A DNA stretch of 64,000 bases from Phymorhynchus buccinoides (Eukaryota > Mollusca > Gastropoda > Neogastropoda > Raphitomidae), in assembly GCA_017654935.2 (NCBI GenBank), contig CM065713.1, positions 23,275,308 through 23,339,307 on the forward strand, read 5' to 3'. How positions within the stretch are numbered: the first letter of the stretch is position 1; every line of letters begins with the position of its first letter. The position numbers were made by a program, and so were the translations under genes. This document shows, piece by piece, positions 46,001 through 58,149 of this stretch. The notes under the pieces are model-generated. The model saw nothing but the letters and a program-made list of their open reading frames with translations, searched no databases and was not told the origin of the DNA.

Positions 46001-46500
46001 NNNNNNNNNNNNNNNNNNNNNNNNNNNNNNNNNNNNNNNNNNNNNNNNNNNNNNNNNNNNNNNNNNNNNNNNNNNNNNNNNNNNNNNNNNNNNNNNNNNN
46101 NNNNNNNNNNNNNNNNNNNNNNNNNNNNNNNNNNNNNNNNNNNNNNNNNNNNNNNNNNNNNNNNNNNNNNNNNNNNNNNNNNNNNNNNNNNNNNNNNNNN
46201 NNNNNNNNNNNNNNNNNNNNNNNNNNNNNNNNNNNNNNNNNNNNNNNNNNNNNNNNNNNNNNNNNNNNNNNNNNNNNNNNNNNNNNNNNNNNNNNNNNNN
46301 NNNNNNNNNNNNNNNNNNNNNNNNNNNNNNNNNNNNNNNNNNNNNNNNNNNNNNNNNNNNNNNNNNNNNNNNNNNNNNNNNNNNNNNNNNNNNNNNNNNN
46401 NNNNNNNNNNNNNNNNNNNNNNNNNNNNNNNNNNNNNNNNNNNNNNNNNNNNNNNNNNNNNNNNNNNNNNNNNNNNNNNNNNNNNNNNNNNNNNNNNNNN
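46001..46500. other. Assembly gap (500 N)
   Basis: Exactly 500 N; the right edge lies inside one arm of an inverted repeat, a common cause of assembly breaks. Confidence 0.97.
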
Positions 46501-46775
46501 TCATCTTTTTTGATGGTCCAAGAGGACATTTATGAGATTAAAAAGAAGCCCATGAGTAAAACTTAGTTACTGTTATACATGAATGAAATGAACTAAATAT
46601 ATCAGTCTTATCTCTATACTGTTTTTAAGTCTTAGATACATAAGAAGCTCATTTTCTGGGGCTGTATCCCAACACACACGGTTTTCGTTTTGTTTTTTAT
46701 TCCTTGTTCCTTGGCCTGATTCCAGATACTCGCCAATTTTCAGTCTTTTTTGTCTCTCTAATTCCCATGCTGTTC
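46501..46775 (-). repeat. Right arm of ~290-bp inverted pair, abutting the gap
   Basis: Starts at the first base after the 500-N gap with TTTTTTGATGGTCC and runs to TCTAATTCCCATGC, the inverse of 43655-43950. The arm probably continues into the gap. Confidence 0.6.
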
Positions 46776-46829
46776 CAATCTAGCCATTCTCACCAAAATT
46801 TACCTTTCAACTTTACCTGGGTAAGAGAA

Positions 46830-47010
46830 AAGATTTTGTCTGGAATACTGGAATTCCTCTATGACATGCATAAAATGGGCCTATCCTCTACCTCCCAAAT
46901 TAAGAACACTAAGGTCACTGGATACCAACCCTCATTTGATGCTTTCCGTGACTGGGTGTTATCATATCCCGTGTGCCAAGAGCGACAGTGGCGATGAAAT
47001 GGCCAAATGG
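46830..47010 (+). mobile_element. MITE family M-like copy
   Basis: Shares AAAGATTTTGTCTGGAATAC, GACATGCATAAAATGGGCC, AAGGTCACTGGATACCA and an end CAGTGGCGATGAAATGGCC with 26145-26368. The terminal TTAA is not preserved. Confidence 0.4.
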
Positions 47011-47323
47011 TTATCATGAAAAGAACAGGAATAAAATTAGATCACTGTCTTCCGCCCGCGTGGTCACTATCAGTATCACCAAATTAAAAAAATCCTCGCA
47101 ATGCCTGTTTGTTTCTTTCGTCAGGGAGAAGTTCCTTCTGGTATAGTGACCACGCTGCCCGAACGAGGAAAGGACAGTTTATCTCTTTTTATCTCTGTTT
47201 CTTTTCATCATAACTTTTTCCATTCTTTCCGTACGCAACCATTCGTAGAACACAATTTAAATACATTTAAAAAATAAAAAAAATAAAAATCATCCCAATG
47301 CCCGTTTTGTTTTCTTTCGTCAT

Positions 47324-47483
47324 GCGAGATTTCCGCCTGGTGATGGTGACCACGGCTGATGGAGGGGGGCCGACGACTCAGATTTCACTCCCAGTCCCGG
47401 GGCCCACCGTGCCGACCATTCGAGTACGTCTGTTGGCCGTTCTACCGCATCGAGGGCACGAAGGGACTCCGGACATCCCAGCT
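47324..47483 (+). CDS. GC-rich exon-like block, unrecognised
   Basis: A GC-rich island in AT-rich surroundings is open on the plus strand, with segments such as RDFRLVMVTTADGGGP and IRVRLLAVLPHRGHEG, and ends CCAGCT followed by GTGAGT. The minus strand is also open through it, and a CACAG acceptor for that strand sits at the same edge, so the strand is unsettled. About 70 bp at its left edge are repeated at 47095-47160, there with stops. It may be part of a repeat rather than an exon. Confidence 0.2.
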
Positions 47484-47984
47484 GTGAGTCTTTCCTCATC
47501 TTTTGTTTGGGGGGGGGGGGGCTCACTCTAGTCCAACCTTTTTTTTTTGCTCACTCGGCTGCCGGAATCTTTTAGTTTTTTGGCTCCTCCTTTCGACAAT
47601 TGTTTTTTTTGGCCTCACTCGGGCTGACGAAATTGTTTTGTTTTTTGGCTCACTCATGTCGACAAATTGCAGTCTGTTTTATGGTTTTTCTACCCTGTTA
47701 AAGTTTAACTCATTCATGCTGGCAGATGCTTTCCCCTTGCAATGTCTATAACTGGCCGATTTGCATAGGTCACGCCAACAATTTTTTCTAAATAATGGTA
47801 CAGATACAAACTAAAATTTTGGCAATATGTTAACACATATGCGAGACTAACATCTGCAACAGTTTCAAGCTCCACTTTATTGTTTTTATTTGTGAATTTA
47901 AAATAGCCTACAACCCTTCAACCTTATTGTTAACTATTGTGGCAGTGCATAGCATGAAGTTTTATCCGATGCGTGGTTACTGCT

Positions 47985-48305
47985 GCACTATCTGTATTAA
48001 CAAAACATCGGGACTGTACTGGATAAGCACCTGGCTCCGGGATTTGCCTTCAGTATTGTTCCACCATCATTATATTTTACAAATGCCCGCACATGGCCGA
48101 AGAGGCGTAAGCCTATTTTTCCCCAGCCTACATACAACCAGCGCAACGCTAACACCTATCTGTATGTTAAAAATCGGGACTTTACTTGGAGTTGCAACTG
48201 CCTCCAGTCGATTGCCTCAGTAATGTTCCCACCTCTACAATGTCCATATGTGTCTGTTCCATACCGAGAGTACGTAAACAACCATTGTTTTCATTCGTAG
48301 CTACA
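47985..48305 (+). repeat. Two tandem copies of family O
   Basis: ATCGGGACTGTACTGGATAA, TTGCCTTCAGTATTGTTCCA in the first unit and AATCGGGACTTTACTTGGAG, ATTGCCTCAGTAATGTTCCC, TATGTGTCTGTTCCATACCG in the second, in the same direction. Confidence 0.45.
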
Positions 48306-48589
48306 CCACCATCAGTGTCGAGCATTAACTGAAACGTAGTAGTAGCCCTCCTGAGCCACTTTGAAGCACGCATGCTTGTTCCTTAAACTATGAGTTTTTA
48401 AAAGTTCACATGCGATGTCACGTTACCTTAGTGACGAGGCTTGTGCGCTCCCTGCGACGAGAGCGCAGGTCTATGGAAAGAGTTATGGTACTTTTTTGCG
48501 GAGATGGCTGGCGCTGAAGGTTTAATACTCTTTTTGTTGGGGGGGGGGGGGAGGGTGGGTTGTGGCGATTCTAATAGGAAAAGAATGGA

Positions 48590-48900
48590 GAAAAGGGAAA
48601 AGAGAGTGGCGGTGTAAGGTTTAGAGTATGGAAGAGGTAAAGGGAGAGAATTAGAAACAAGGGAGAAGGGGGAAAGACGGAGTGGAGTGGAAAGGTTAGA
48701 GATTGAAGAGGTAAAGGGAGAAATTAGAAACAAGGGAAGAAGGGGGAAAAGAGGAGTGGAGTGCAAGGTTCGAGATTGAAGATGTGAAGGGAGAGAATGA
48801 ACCCAGGGAGTAAGGGAGAAAAGAGGAGTGTAGTGGAAAGGTTCGAGATTGAAGAGGTAAGGGAGAGAATTAGGAAACAAGGGAGAGAAGGGGGAAAGAC
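48590..48900. repeat. ~79-bp purine-rich tandem array
   Basis: Four units of GTTCGAGATTGAAGAGGTAA, then AGGGAGAGAATTAGAAACAA, then GGGAGAAGGGGGAAAGA, then GGAGTGGAGTGGAAAG. The Pro/Ser-rich open frame on the minus strand is produced by the repeat. Confidence 0.75.
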
Positions 48901-48984
48901 ACTGATGTCTCGAACTAAGTAATTCCCTTGACTGTGTTTGCCGAGTTTGACCAGGATTGACTGTGGGGGACTTGGTTTTTTTGT

Positions 48985-49522
48985 TTGTTCTTCAACTACG
49001 CACACGCGCGCGCATCCACACAACATGCGCATGCATGCTGCTACTCATACATACATACATGCATACATACATACATACATACATACAACACACACACACA
49101 CAACACACCACATAATAACATACACATACATACATACATACTCCAATACATACACTACAACACACACACATACACACACACATACACGCACACATACAAA
49201 CACACACATATACCATACACCACAACACATATACATCATACACACACACCCACATACATACATAACCATAATAACATACATACACAGCACACACACCACA
49301 CACACGCCACATGCACACACACATACATAACACACAACCATACTACATACATACACACACACACTCTCTCTTCTGTCTCTGTCTCTCTCTCTGTCCCTCT
49401 CGTCTCTCTCCTCTCCTCTCTCTCTGTGTCTAGTGTTTGTATGTCTCTCCTCTCTCTCTCTCTCATCCTCTCTCTCTCTCTCTCCCTTCTCTCTCTCCTC
49501 TCTCTCTCTCTCTCTCTAATGT
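48985..49522. repeat. CA/ACAT then CT microsatellite
   Basis: (ACAT)n and (CA)n to about 49360, then (CT)n with CC interruptions to 49522. Confidence 0.9.
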
Positions 49523-49834
49523 ACAATTGTTTTTCCTAGCTTACTTTCTGATTCCCTCCCCTGCCTTTCCACGAACACCTCCCCACCCACCCCGCTCCCT
49601 TCCCTAAATCCGTCTATCCTTAGATTTTTGTTGTTCTGCTGTCAACCCCCCCCAAAAGCGGTCGTGAGGAGGATTAATGTTTTGAGGAGAGGGAGCTAGA
49701 CGCATAGGGCGTTCTGCACAGAGGCGTTGCTCGTACGGTAGAGTGGCTTAGCAAAATTGCCCGCATTGGTTTTTTGGCTTGGTAAGTGAGGCGAGACTCT
49801 CTAATGTCAACACTCATTTCAAAGTCCTCCTTTG

Positions 49835-50155
49835 GGTACCGGGGGGTCTTTTGTATAATGAGATTTACCCCCACCTCTTGGAAGTTCTGGCTGTAATTTC
49901 CTCTAATCTGTCCACTCTCCTTGACTCTGGCCTTTTCGCTTTGTTTACTCTCATCTAATAATATGTCTGCCTTGCCGGTCATCAGTTCTCCTACCTTTTT
50001 TCCGAAAAAAAAAACGCTTTCAAACTTTCCTCCTCCAGCCGTGTCGGACTTGCTGGGCCTAACTAAGAACTAGTTGAGCGCGTAACGGCAGCATGACGCA
50101 TATGCGCTCATAATGACAAGTAATGTCTGAGATGAGAGAAGAAGAAGAGGAAGAG
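49835..50155 (+). repeat. Family R1, plus copy
   Basis: GGGGGGTCTTTTGTATAATG, CCCACCTCTTGGAAGTTCTG, TTTCCTCTAATCTGTCC, CCGTGTCGGACTTGCTGGGC, GGCAGCATGACGCATATGCG and a GAAGAAGAAGAGGAAGAG end. The 70-bp satellite starts 180 bp further on. Confidence 0.6.
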
Positions 50156-50335
50156 ATATTCAAAAGTAATGTCACTTTAACTTGCATATTGTTTTGTATC
50201 ACGTTTTAAATTTAATATATATTTGTTTTTGCAAACTGGATTCGCCAGTAAACCGGAAGGACTGACTTTCCAGCACTGCTCTAGATTTATTTGCTATGTT
50301 GTCAATTGATTTGCGTGCCATGTCATGGATTTGTT

Positions 50336-52030
50336 TAGTTCACTCGGAGAGGGTACCACTGCTTTGTTCGACAGCGATTTTACAACGTGTGAACACAGCG
50401 GAGAATCGTTCACTGTCGTAGAGGGTAGAAGTATCACTGCTTGTTTTCACAGGAATTTTACAAAGTGTGACACAGCTGGGGAATTGTTCCTTCGGAGAGG
50501 TATGGGTTACACTGCTTGTTCACAGTGATTTTCCAACTGTGTGAACACGCTGGGAATTGTTCATGTCGGAGATGTAAATAGGTACCACTGCTTGTTCACA
50601 GCGATTTTACAACGTGTGAACACAGCTGAGAATTGTTCAAGTCGGAGAGGGAACCACGCTTTGTTCACATTGATTTTCCAACGTGTGAACACAGCTGAGA
50701 ATGTTCATTCGGAGAGGAAAGAAAAAAAAAAAGAAAAGTACCACTGCTTGTTTCACGAGCGATTTTTCACAAACAGTGGAGAAAATGTTCATGTCGGAGA
50801 GGTACCACTGCTTGTTCACGTGATTTCCCAACGTGTGAACACGCTTTAGAATTTGTTCATGTCCGGAGATGGAACCACTGCTTGTTCACAGTATTGTCCA
50901 CACAGCCTGATAAAAGTTCATGTCGGAAGGGTATAATGTACCACTGCTTGATTCACTGATTTTCAAACGTGTGTTAACACAGCGGAGAACTGTCCGTCGA
51001 GAGAGTCCACTGCTTGTTCCAGTGACTTTTCCAACATGTGAACACAGCTGATAATTGTCACGTCGAGAGAGTACCACTGACTTTGTTCATAGTGATTTCC
51101 AACGAGTGAATCACAAAGCTGGGAGAAATGTTCACGTCGGAGAGAGTACCACTGTCTTTTCACAGTGATGTTCCAACGTGTGAACACAGCTTGAGAATTG
51201 TTCACGTCGTAGAGAGTCCACTGCTTGTTACACGTGATTTTCCAACGTGTGAACACAGCTAGCTTGTTCAAGTTCTGAGTCGGAGAGAGTAAACCACTGC
51301 TTGTTCACGGTGCTTTCCAACTTATGAACACAGCTGAGATTGTTCCACGTCGGAGAGAGACCACTGCTTGTTTCATAGTGATTTTCCAAACGTGTGAACA
51401 CAGATGGAAATGTTCACGTCGAGAGAAGTCCCACTGCTTGTTCACAGTGATTTTCCAACGTGTGAACACAGCTGGAAAATTTGTTCACGGTCGGAGAGAG
51501 GTACCCACTGCTTGTTCACAGAATGATTTTCCAACACAGCTGGAGAATGTTCACAGTCTAGAGATTACCACTGCTTGTTCACGCGATTTTTCTCAACGTG
51601 TGAACACACTGGGGAATTGTTCATGTCGTAGAGAGTACCACTGCTTGTTCGAGCGATTTCCAATTCACAGCTGGAAACTGTTCACTGTCGGATAGAGTAC
51701 CACTTAGCTTGTTCACCAGTGATTTTCAAACGTGTGACACAGCCTGGAGAATTTTTCACGTCGAGAGAGTACAGGCTTGTTCAAGTGATTTTTCCAAACG
51801 TTTGCACCACATGCTGGAGAATTGTTCACGTCGGAGAGCGTACCATCTGCTTGTTCACAGTGATTTTCCACGTGTTAACACAGCTGGAGAATTGTTCACG
51901 TCGGACGAGAGTAACCACTGCTTGTTCACCAAGTGATTTTCCAACGTGTGAACATCAGCTGGAAATGTTCACGTCGGGAGAGGGTACCACGGCTGTTCAC
52001 AGTGATTTTTCCAACTTGTGACACGCTGGT
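50336..52030. repeat. 70-bp satellite array
   Basis: About 24 units with consensus ACCACTGCTTGTTCACAGTG, then ATTTTCCAACGTGTGAACAC, then AGCTGGAGAATTGTTCACGT, then CGGAGAGAGT. Mean spacing of the GTGAACAC motif from 50389 to 52012 is 70.6 bp. GTTCAC and GTGAAC inside each unit are inverse, so each unit can form a small hairpin. Seventy is not a multiple of three, so open frames are artefacts. Confidence 0.88.
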
Positions 52031-52133
52031 GGTATCTTTTTTTCCGTGACACATCAACCCTACTGACATATATGCTGCCCCCCCAAACCCCCCCAACACA
52101 CCCGACAAAAAACAACCCCCCCCACCCAACCTG

Positions 52134-52297
52134 AGATACCTCAACCTCCTTATAAGACCTTCCAAAATCATCCAAGATGAGGTCTTATCAGGGCGTCTTT
52201 TAAGGGAGGTAAGTTGTACTACTTACAAAGAAGGGCAATGTGTCAGAGAAGTAGGTCTCTAAATATGGGAGGGAGTCTTACAAGGGAGGTTCCACTG
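52134..52297. mobile_element. mariner-type MITE, copy 4
   Basis: Begins ACCTCAACCTCCTTATAAGACC (first bases eroded) and ends GGGAGGTTCCACTG followed by TA. Lies just past the end of the 70-bp satellite. Confidence 0.55.
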
Positions 52298-52419
52298 TAA
52301 TAGCGATGACAACGTACAACAGTGACGTAGTCACAGAGTGCTTTACCCTTGGTTTGATAGCAATTCACCAAGGGTGGGCTTTTTTTGGTATGTCCACATT
52401 CTATTCACCTACGCGAGAC

Positions 52420-52740
52420 ACCCCCTGTGGGGATACTGGTGGGGTCTTTTCGTACAAATAGTTTTCCCCCACCTTCTGGAAGTTCTGTGCTTGTAGCATC
52501 CTCTAATCTGTCACTCTCTTGATTCGATCTTTTCCCTTTGCTTACTGTCATCTGCTATCTTTCTATCTCACTGGTCCGTTCTCCTGCCTTTTTTTCTATA
52601 ATTCTTACAAAGCTTTCTTCACCCGAAAGAGTCGGACGTGCTGGGCCCCCTAACTATTTCTAGTTGGGCGCATACCGACAGCATGACGCTTCTACGAATC
52701 ATGTGACAGGAAACTGTCTGAGGAACAAAGAAGAAGAGAA
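52420..52740 (+). repeat. Family R1, plus copy
   Basis: TTTTCGTACAAATAGTTTTC, CCCACCTTCTGGAAGTTCTG, CTTACTGTCATCTGCTATCT, GTCGGACGTGCTGGGCC and ACAGCATGACGCTTCTACG, ending AAGAAGAAGAGAAG. Confidence 0.6.
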
Positions 52741-52816
52741 GACCGTGCAGACACTTTACCCACGCATGTAAACTGACACAAGGCACTTGATGGACGGCAG
52801 ACAGGCAGAGCCAGAT

Positions 52817-52965
52817 GAACACACACACACACACCACACACCACCACACACACACACACACCACCCACACCACACACAACACACACACAAACACACACAC
52901 ACATAACACCACACACACGCACACGCACGACGCACACACCACACCACACACACACAACAACGACA
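52817..52965. repeat. CA microsatellite
   Basis: Imperfect (CA)n with CCA and CG interruptions. Confidence 0.88.
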
Positions 52966-53215
52966 ACATACATGTTATATACGGCGCTGAAGTTGATAGA
53001 AATCAAATCAAAGCACAAGCCCCATTAGCATCATACGCATTTCATAACAAAGACGCCATAACAAAGCGGAAAAACACCCACATTGACTCAATGGAACCAA
53101 GCAGCAGAAAACAGAACCTACAGGCAGAGAGGAAAGATAAGAGAGCGGAGCTGTACAGCATTCTCGACGCATTTACACTTTACAGTACACACACGTACGA
53201 TATTCATGGCACGCA

Positions 53216-53227
53216 TACTCTCTCTCT

Positions 53228-53260
<33 letters not shown>

Positions 53261-53455
53261 GTCACTCTTGATTGGTTTCAATTTTGGGTTGGGTTTCGAT
53301 CATATTGCTTATTATTTACATTGTGTTTATTTTTCGTGGCACGCCCTTCCCCTCCCTCCCCTTCTTGATACGGGCATATGGCCTAATCATTGAACAATTT
53401 CTGAGTCTCTCTCGTCTTCTCTCTCTCTCTCTCTCGTCTCTCTCTCTCTCTCCTC
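53216..53455. repeat. Two CT microsatellites
   Basis: (CT)n at 53216-53266 and 53403-53455, separated by about 135 bp of unrecognised sequence. Confidence 0.85.
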
Positions 53456-54344
53456 CCACAAGGACGTTGATTTTTTTTTTATATCAACGACCACAACTCG
53501 CTACTGAGTGTGTACCCGCATTGCTCTACAGTAATTTGTTGGGCTGTCCTCCCTTGGGTTATCCATGCCTGGTTTTTCCACCTGTGCTTACATCAATGCC
53601 AGTCATCTCCCGTCTAGGATATAACTGGTCTAGTAGACACTGTCTGGAGGAAGCTGGGGAAGGGTACATGCAGAAAGGGAGGTGGGAGGGGGAGATCTTT
53701 TTTCGTTTTCATGAAAGTCGACCCATTGCAATGAAAGTGACCCGTTTTGGACATCATTTCACCAGAAGTACCCGACATTGAAACCCTGTTGTTTTTGTGT
53801 TGTTGTTGTTGTGTGTGTTGTTATCCCGGCCGAGGATGGATATTGTGATGGGTCTGTGTGTGTGTGTGTCTTCTAAGCTCGATTATCTTGACAGTTCTGA
53901 TCGGAAAAAAATTTTTGTTTGGGTGTGTGGTTTGTTGTTTGCGTGCGTGTGTGGTTGTAGTTTGTGGTGAGTACAAACATATAACTCATGGGACTTACCA
54001 GGCATGGAATTTGTACCGCGAGAACAAAAATTTGAAATTGTTGTCTAAAATACTTCGTTTTGTTTACTAAATACTTCAATTGGGGGGGCTTTTCAGAGTT
54101 TTTTTTTTTTGTCTCCTGACAATTCCCATGCCTGCTTACTTCTTGCATTTCTATCCTTTCAACTGGCGTGTTGCTTACGCTATGCTACGAGGGCATATCT
54201 CTGCCGAGTTGCACTGTCCGCAGTGGGGCGTAGCTGCCGCTTGGCGATGCCTGTTGTTTGCTGTTGTTGAAAAAGGTTGCAGGAGTAGCAACATTTGTAG
54301 GAGAGCATTCTGTCCAACAAGTTAACCGATTCAGTTACTTTAAA

Positions 54345-54700
54345 GAAGGGAGAGAAATGAAGAGAGCGGGAGAGAGAGAGAGAGTCGTAGAGAGAGAGAG
54401 GAGAGGGACAGAGAGAGGAGAGGGAGTGAAGGGGAGAGAAGGGTCAGGGGGAGGGGGAGAGTGAGAGAGGAGATGGGAGGAGAGAAAAAAGAGAGGAGAG
54501 ATAGAGGGGTTAGGAAGAGGAAAGGGAGTGAGAGAGAGGGGGAGGGAGAGCAAGGGAGGAAGAGAGAGAGAGATGGGTAGGGAGAGAGAAAGGGAGAGAG
54601 ATGGAGAGAGAGAGGGAGGAAGAGAGAGGGAGGAGGAGAGAAAAGAGGAGGAGAGTTTTTGAGTTAAAGGGAGGCCGGAGGGATGTGGAAGATAAAGAGA
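54345..54700. repeat. GA-rich microsatellite
   Basis: (GA)n, GGAG and GGGAG blocks over about 350 bp. Confidence 0.88.
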
Positions 54701-54988
54701 GAGTTTGTGTGTGTGTTTGCATGTATGTAGTTGTAACTTTCATTGCACGAAGAAACTTCATGCAAATAAAAAACGTTTTTGAAAGGGTGGCACGCCTAGA
54801 GCTGGCTGCGAACGCGCTCTTCTAGTGGTGGCGAACCCGAATTTCACAGAGACGACGTCAGAGACGCCTACTGTGACAAAAAAGTAACCAGATAATAACC
54901 AATGCAAAACTGTTGGTTTGGCACGTTTGTGTTTAAACACCTGTGTGTACATGTAGCACACACTTTTTGTGAGCTATACAACAAACAT

Positions 54989-55256
54989 GGATGCTCCTTC
55001 TCTTCTTGCAGATGCTCCTCCTTCTTGCAGGATTCTCACTTCCGTTGCAGGAATGAGAGTGATCTCCTTTCTATGCTGGATGCTCCTTCTTGCAGGATGC
55101 TTCGCTTCTTGCTAGGAATGCTCCTTCTCTGGCGAGGATGGTCTCCTTGCTTGTCATAGGATCCTTCTTGGGCAGGGATGCTCCGCTTCTAGTCCGAGGA
55201 TGTCCGCCTTCTGGCATTATGCTCCTTCTTGTCAGAATGCTCTCTTTCTTGCATGA
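54989..55256. repeat. ~18-bp tandem array
   Basis: About 14 degenerate units of GGATGCTCCTTCTTGCA. Confidence 0.7.
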
Positions 55257-55259
55257 ATT

Positions 55260-57175
55260 TATTTGAAATTACGCTTAGAGCGGCTGGTCTTGGCCGGATG
55301 ATGTTGGAGTTTGAGATGGCACGCATCGGATTTTCTAGCGACTGCACTAGCCCTGCAACCAGGCGCACATGAAACGCACCGTTTTTATTTCACCATACGC
55401 AACAACTTACGCACACCAACTGAGACACACCGTCTTAACACCTTTCACTATGCAAAGACCACATTATAAAAATGGACGTCTTTTTTTTTTTTTAATCGAA
55501 GCCACAAACATTTGGTAATGGCAACCCACGACGAGCAAAACCCCAGTATTATTTTTTTTTTATTTTTTATTTTTTTAAAAACTGGCCCTAGCCCCACTTT
55601 TTGCAATTTGGGGGGGGCTTGAGGTGTAATCATCCAGCACAAGAACTACCGGGGGGGGAAACACACAAAAACAAACGGGGGGACGAGCAACCCCCCCCGA
55701 ACCCGTCTACAAACAAATCTCAAAAACCCCGAACAAAGTAACCAGGAACGAAACAGCCATGTGCCTGGCCAGCCAGCGTGACTCGCACTTGTACAATAAA
55801 AAGAGCCTACTATAGGGGAGGCAGTAATTGCTATCACCTTCAAAAAAAAAAAAGGCAGTCAGGCACTTGTAGCTCAGTCTGCGAGGGGTGACAAACCGAG
55901 CAGTAAATGTGTGTGTGCGCTGGCCTACCCCTGCACTCCTTTCTGCCGGGCCGCCTCACCTTGCATGATTTAAAAAATTTCCCTTTTAGTAGTCAACCCG
56001 TGCATAAATGACTTTCTACTATGCTAAACGAGGGGGGAGTCCTTTTTGGGAAGCTCTTTCCCCCAATGCTCAACTGTTCTCTGAAATATTCAACGGGTGC
56101 TTTATACTAGAAATAATTAGAATAACTATACTGACATGTATACAGCTTGGGTCCTTAATGGTGTCTCGGTCTTGGAGATCACGCGAGGCCTCTCACAAAT
56201 TATTTAAATGAATAAAATACCGGTCCGATCATAAATCTATTTAAATTACTAAAACCATGGGTAGCAAAGAGGAGTGCCCGTAGTGGTCTAGCCCGATGTA
56301 CGCCATGTATCGGTGTGTGTGTTACTGTGCGGTACTCTTTGTGTCGAAGGGTCTGCCACAGCCTCAATCCTTAAATACGTTGCTTCATTGGTGCGATTTT
56401 CGTCCCCTTTTTGGACTGTTTGTGCACGATTTGCAATTAACTCATGTGGGTGCCATATATGTGCCCGGAATATATAGGATTAGCTGTCAATGGGTTGATA
56501 TATGCAATTTGTCTTCAAAGGGATAGAAATCCTCGTGTGCACCCCCACCATATCATATTAAGGCCACTCTATCTAAACTCAAATGCTCAGCGCTCACCTC
56601 AGACCGACAATTTTGCCATCTGATTTTTAGCTTTGTAGTGGTTCTGTTGTGGGGAAACCATGAAATCCGTGTTGTGTATGTCGAGTTTTTTTCTAATCTA
56701 TACGGAAAACACAACAGACGTCCTGAATGTAAAAACCACGTAATCTTCTTAAACTCTTTCTACCATATTGTTTACTGTAGGACCTTGTTGTTTGTGTGCT
56801 GGCTGGAGTGATTTGTGAGTTTTTTTGTAATATTCAAAATCGTATGCGTGGCGAATGAGTTTAAAAACCTTACCAAACCCTTTACACCGACGCAGCTCAT
56901 TCGATTCTTTTTCCCGCTCATCGATTTCTTTCCTTGAACTCTTTCTTCTCCACGTCACCGCTGTCAGCTCCCAGGACCCCCCATTTGGGGGTCTAGTAGC
57001 ATTACGTTCTAAAGGATACCCTCTAAAAATAATGTGCTAAAGGGGGATCCAAGGGATGCACTAGACAAATTATTTTTTACATTCGCTATGCCACTGGGAA
57101 CCCTCTATCTTGTTGTCCTGCCTCTAGGACCCTCTAATAACTGTAAGTGAAGGAGTCCCTGTGACCTAGATTGTT
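55260..57175. other. No recognisable gene
   Basis: Mixed composition. A TAGCTCAGT word at 55871 and a charged minus-strand open frame at 56749-56958 are not enough to call genes. Confidence 0.35.
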
Positions 57176-57177
57176 GG

Positions 57178-57395
57178 TTTTTTTTTTTTTACAAGGCAGG
57201 GAGAAGGGCAGCGAATAAGCAAGGGAAAAGGCAGAGTCAAGAGAATTGGTGCCCTGCGTGTGGCGTGGTGGACGTGTGTGGCTATTAGGAGGACGTTTAC
57301 CATCACATAACTTCCGAGATTGGGGGGGGGGGAATTATTTTGTTTTTACGAAAGACACCTACCCCCCACCGTATCCCACGGGGAGGGCAAAAGAT
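57178..57395 (-). repeat. Family R1, short minus copy with insertion
   Basis: AAGGGAAAAGGCAGAGTCAA, TTTTTACGAAAGACACC and CCCACCGTATCCCACGGGG, with about 65 bp of unrelated GTGGCGTGGTGGACGTGTG-type DNA at 57245-57310. Confidence 0.4.
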
Positions 57396-57894
57396 AATGA
57401 AAACAATTAACAAATCACCGATCATCATCATCATCCTCGAGAGATAGGTGATTGCGTGAGAAAACATAGCTGAAGGGAGCGAAGAGTGTTTAATAATGCT
57501 GTAGGGTAAATGTGGGGGGGGGGTCTAGGGGCTTAAATGTGGTAGGGGGAAGATCTTGGTGATTAATCCTTAGATTCATGTACTTAATTGTAGAATCGTG
57601 GTCGTTAATTATGAAAACGCAGCCTAGTAGTGGGGGTAGTAGGTGGTGGGGAGGCCTAGATTGCAGTGTGTGTTGTGTCACTAGGTGGATGTTTTGGATT
57701 GATTAAACGTTTATTATAATAACAAAACGAATTACGAAGGCTCTTTTGTTTGCGATTTTAGTAATGAGCCAGCCGGTTTGATAGTTCTACTATATGGATA
57801 TGTCGTGTTGGCTGGTGACCAAAGTGAGGGTGGTTGACGTTCTTTTTTGTGTGTGTGGTGGGTTTTATTAAAAGGCCATGAGAATCGGCCAGTT

Positions 57895-58125
57895 AGGCAA
57901 AAAAAAGTAGACAGTAGCAAAGGTACAGTAACGGGAAAGATAGTGACATATTAGAGGAAGCTACAAGCACAAGAACTTCCAGAAGGTGAGGGAACTATCT
58001 GTACAAGGACCCCGCCTCACCCCAACCGTCGCCGGTAGCCCCCAATGGGGAGAAGACTCGTGGAAGGGGGCCAGGTTTCAGCTTCCCCTGTATGAGGCAC
58101 GAGGCATCCCCCACTGCTCCCGCTA
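57895..58125 (-). repeat. Family R1, minus copy
   Basis: AGAGGAAGCTACAAGCAC, AAGAACTTCCAGAAGGTGAG, GTACAAGGACC, AATGGGGAGAAGACTCG and CTGTATGAGGCACGAGGC. An R2 copy follows directly. Confidence 0.5.
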
Positions 58126-58149
58126 AATGGTCTCAAGTCCCTTTTAAGC

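Noticed and set aside
50325..51936. Cys/His-rich open frames resembling zinc fingers
   Set aside because: They come from the 70-bp satellite, whose period is not a multiple of three.
55866..55900. TAGCTCAGT word like a tRNA A-box
   Set aside because: No B-box at the right distance and no cloverleaf.
56749..56958. Charged minus-strand frame (SSRKEIDEREKESNELRRC) with a GTAAGG donor-like site
   Set aside because: Too short, acceptor weak, a second frame equally plausible; kept only as a note.
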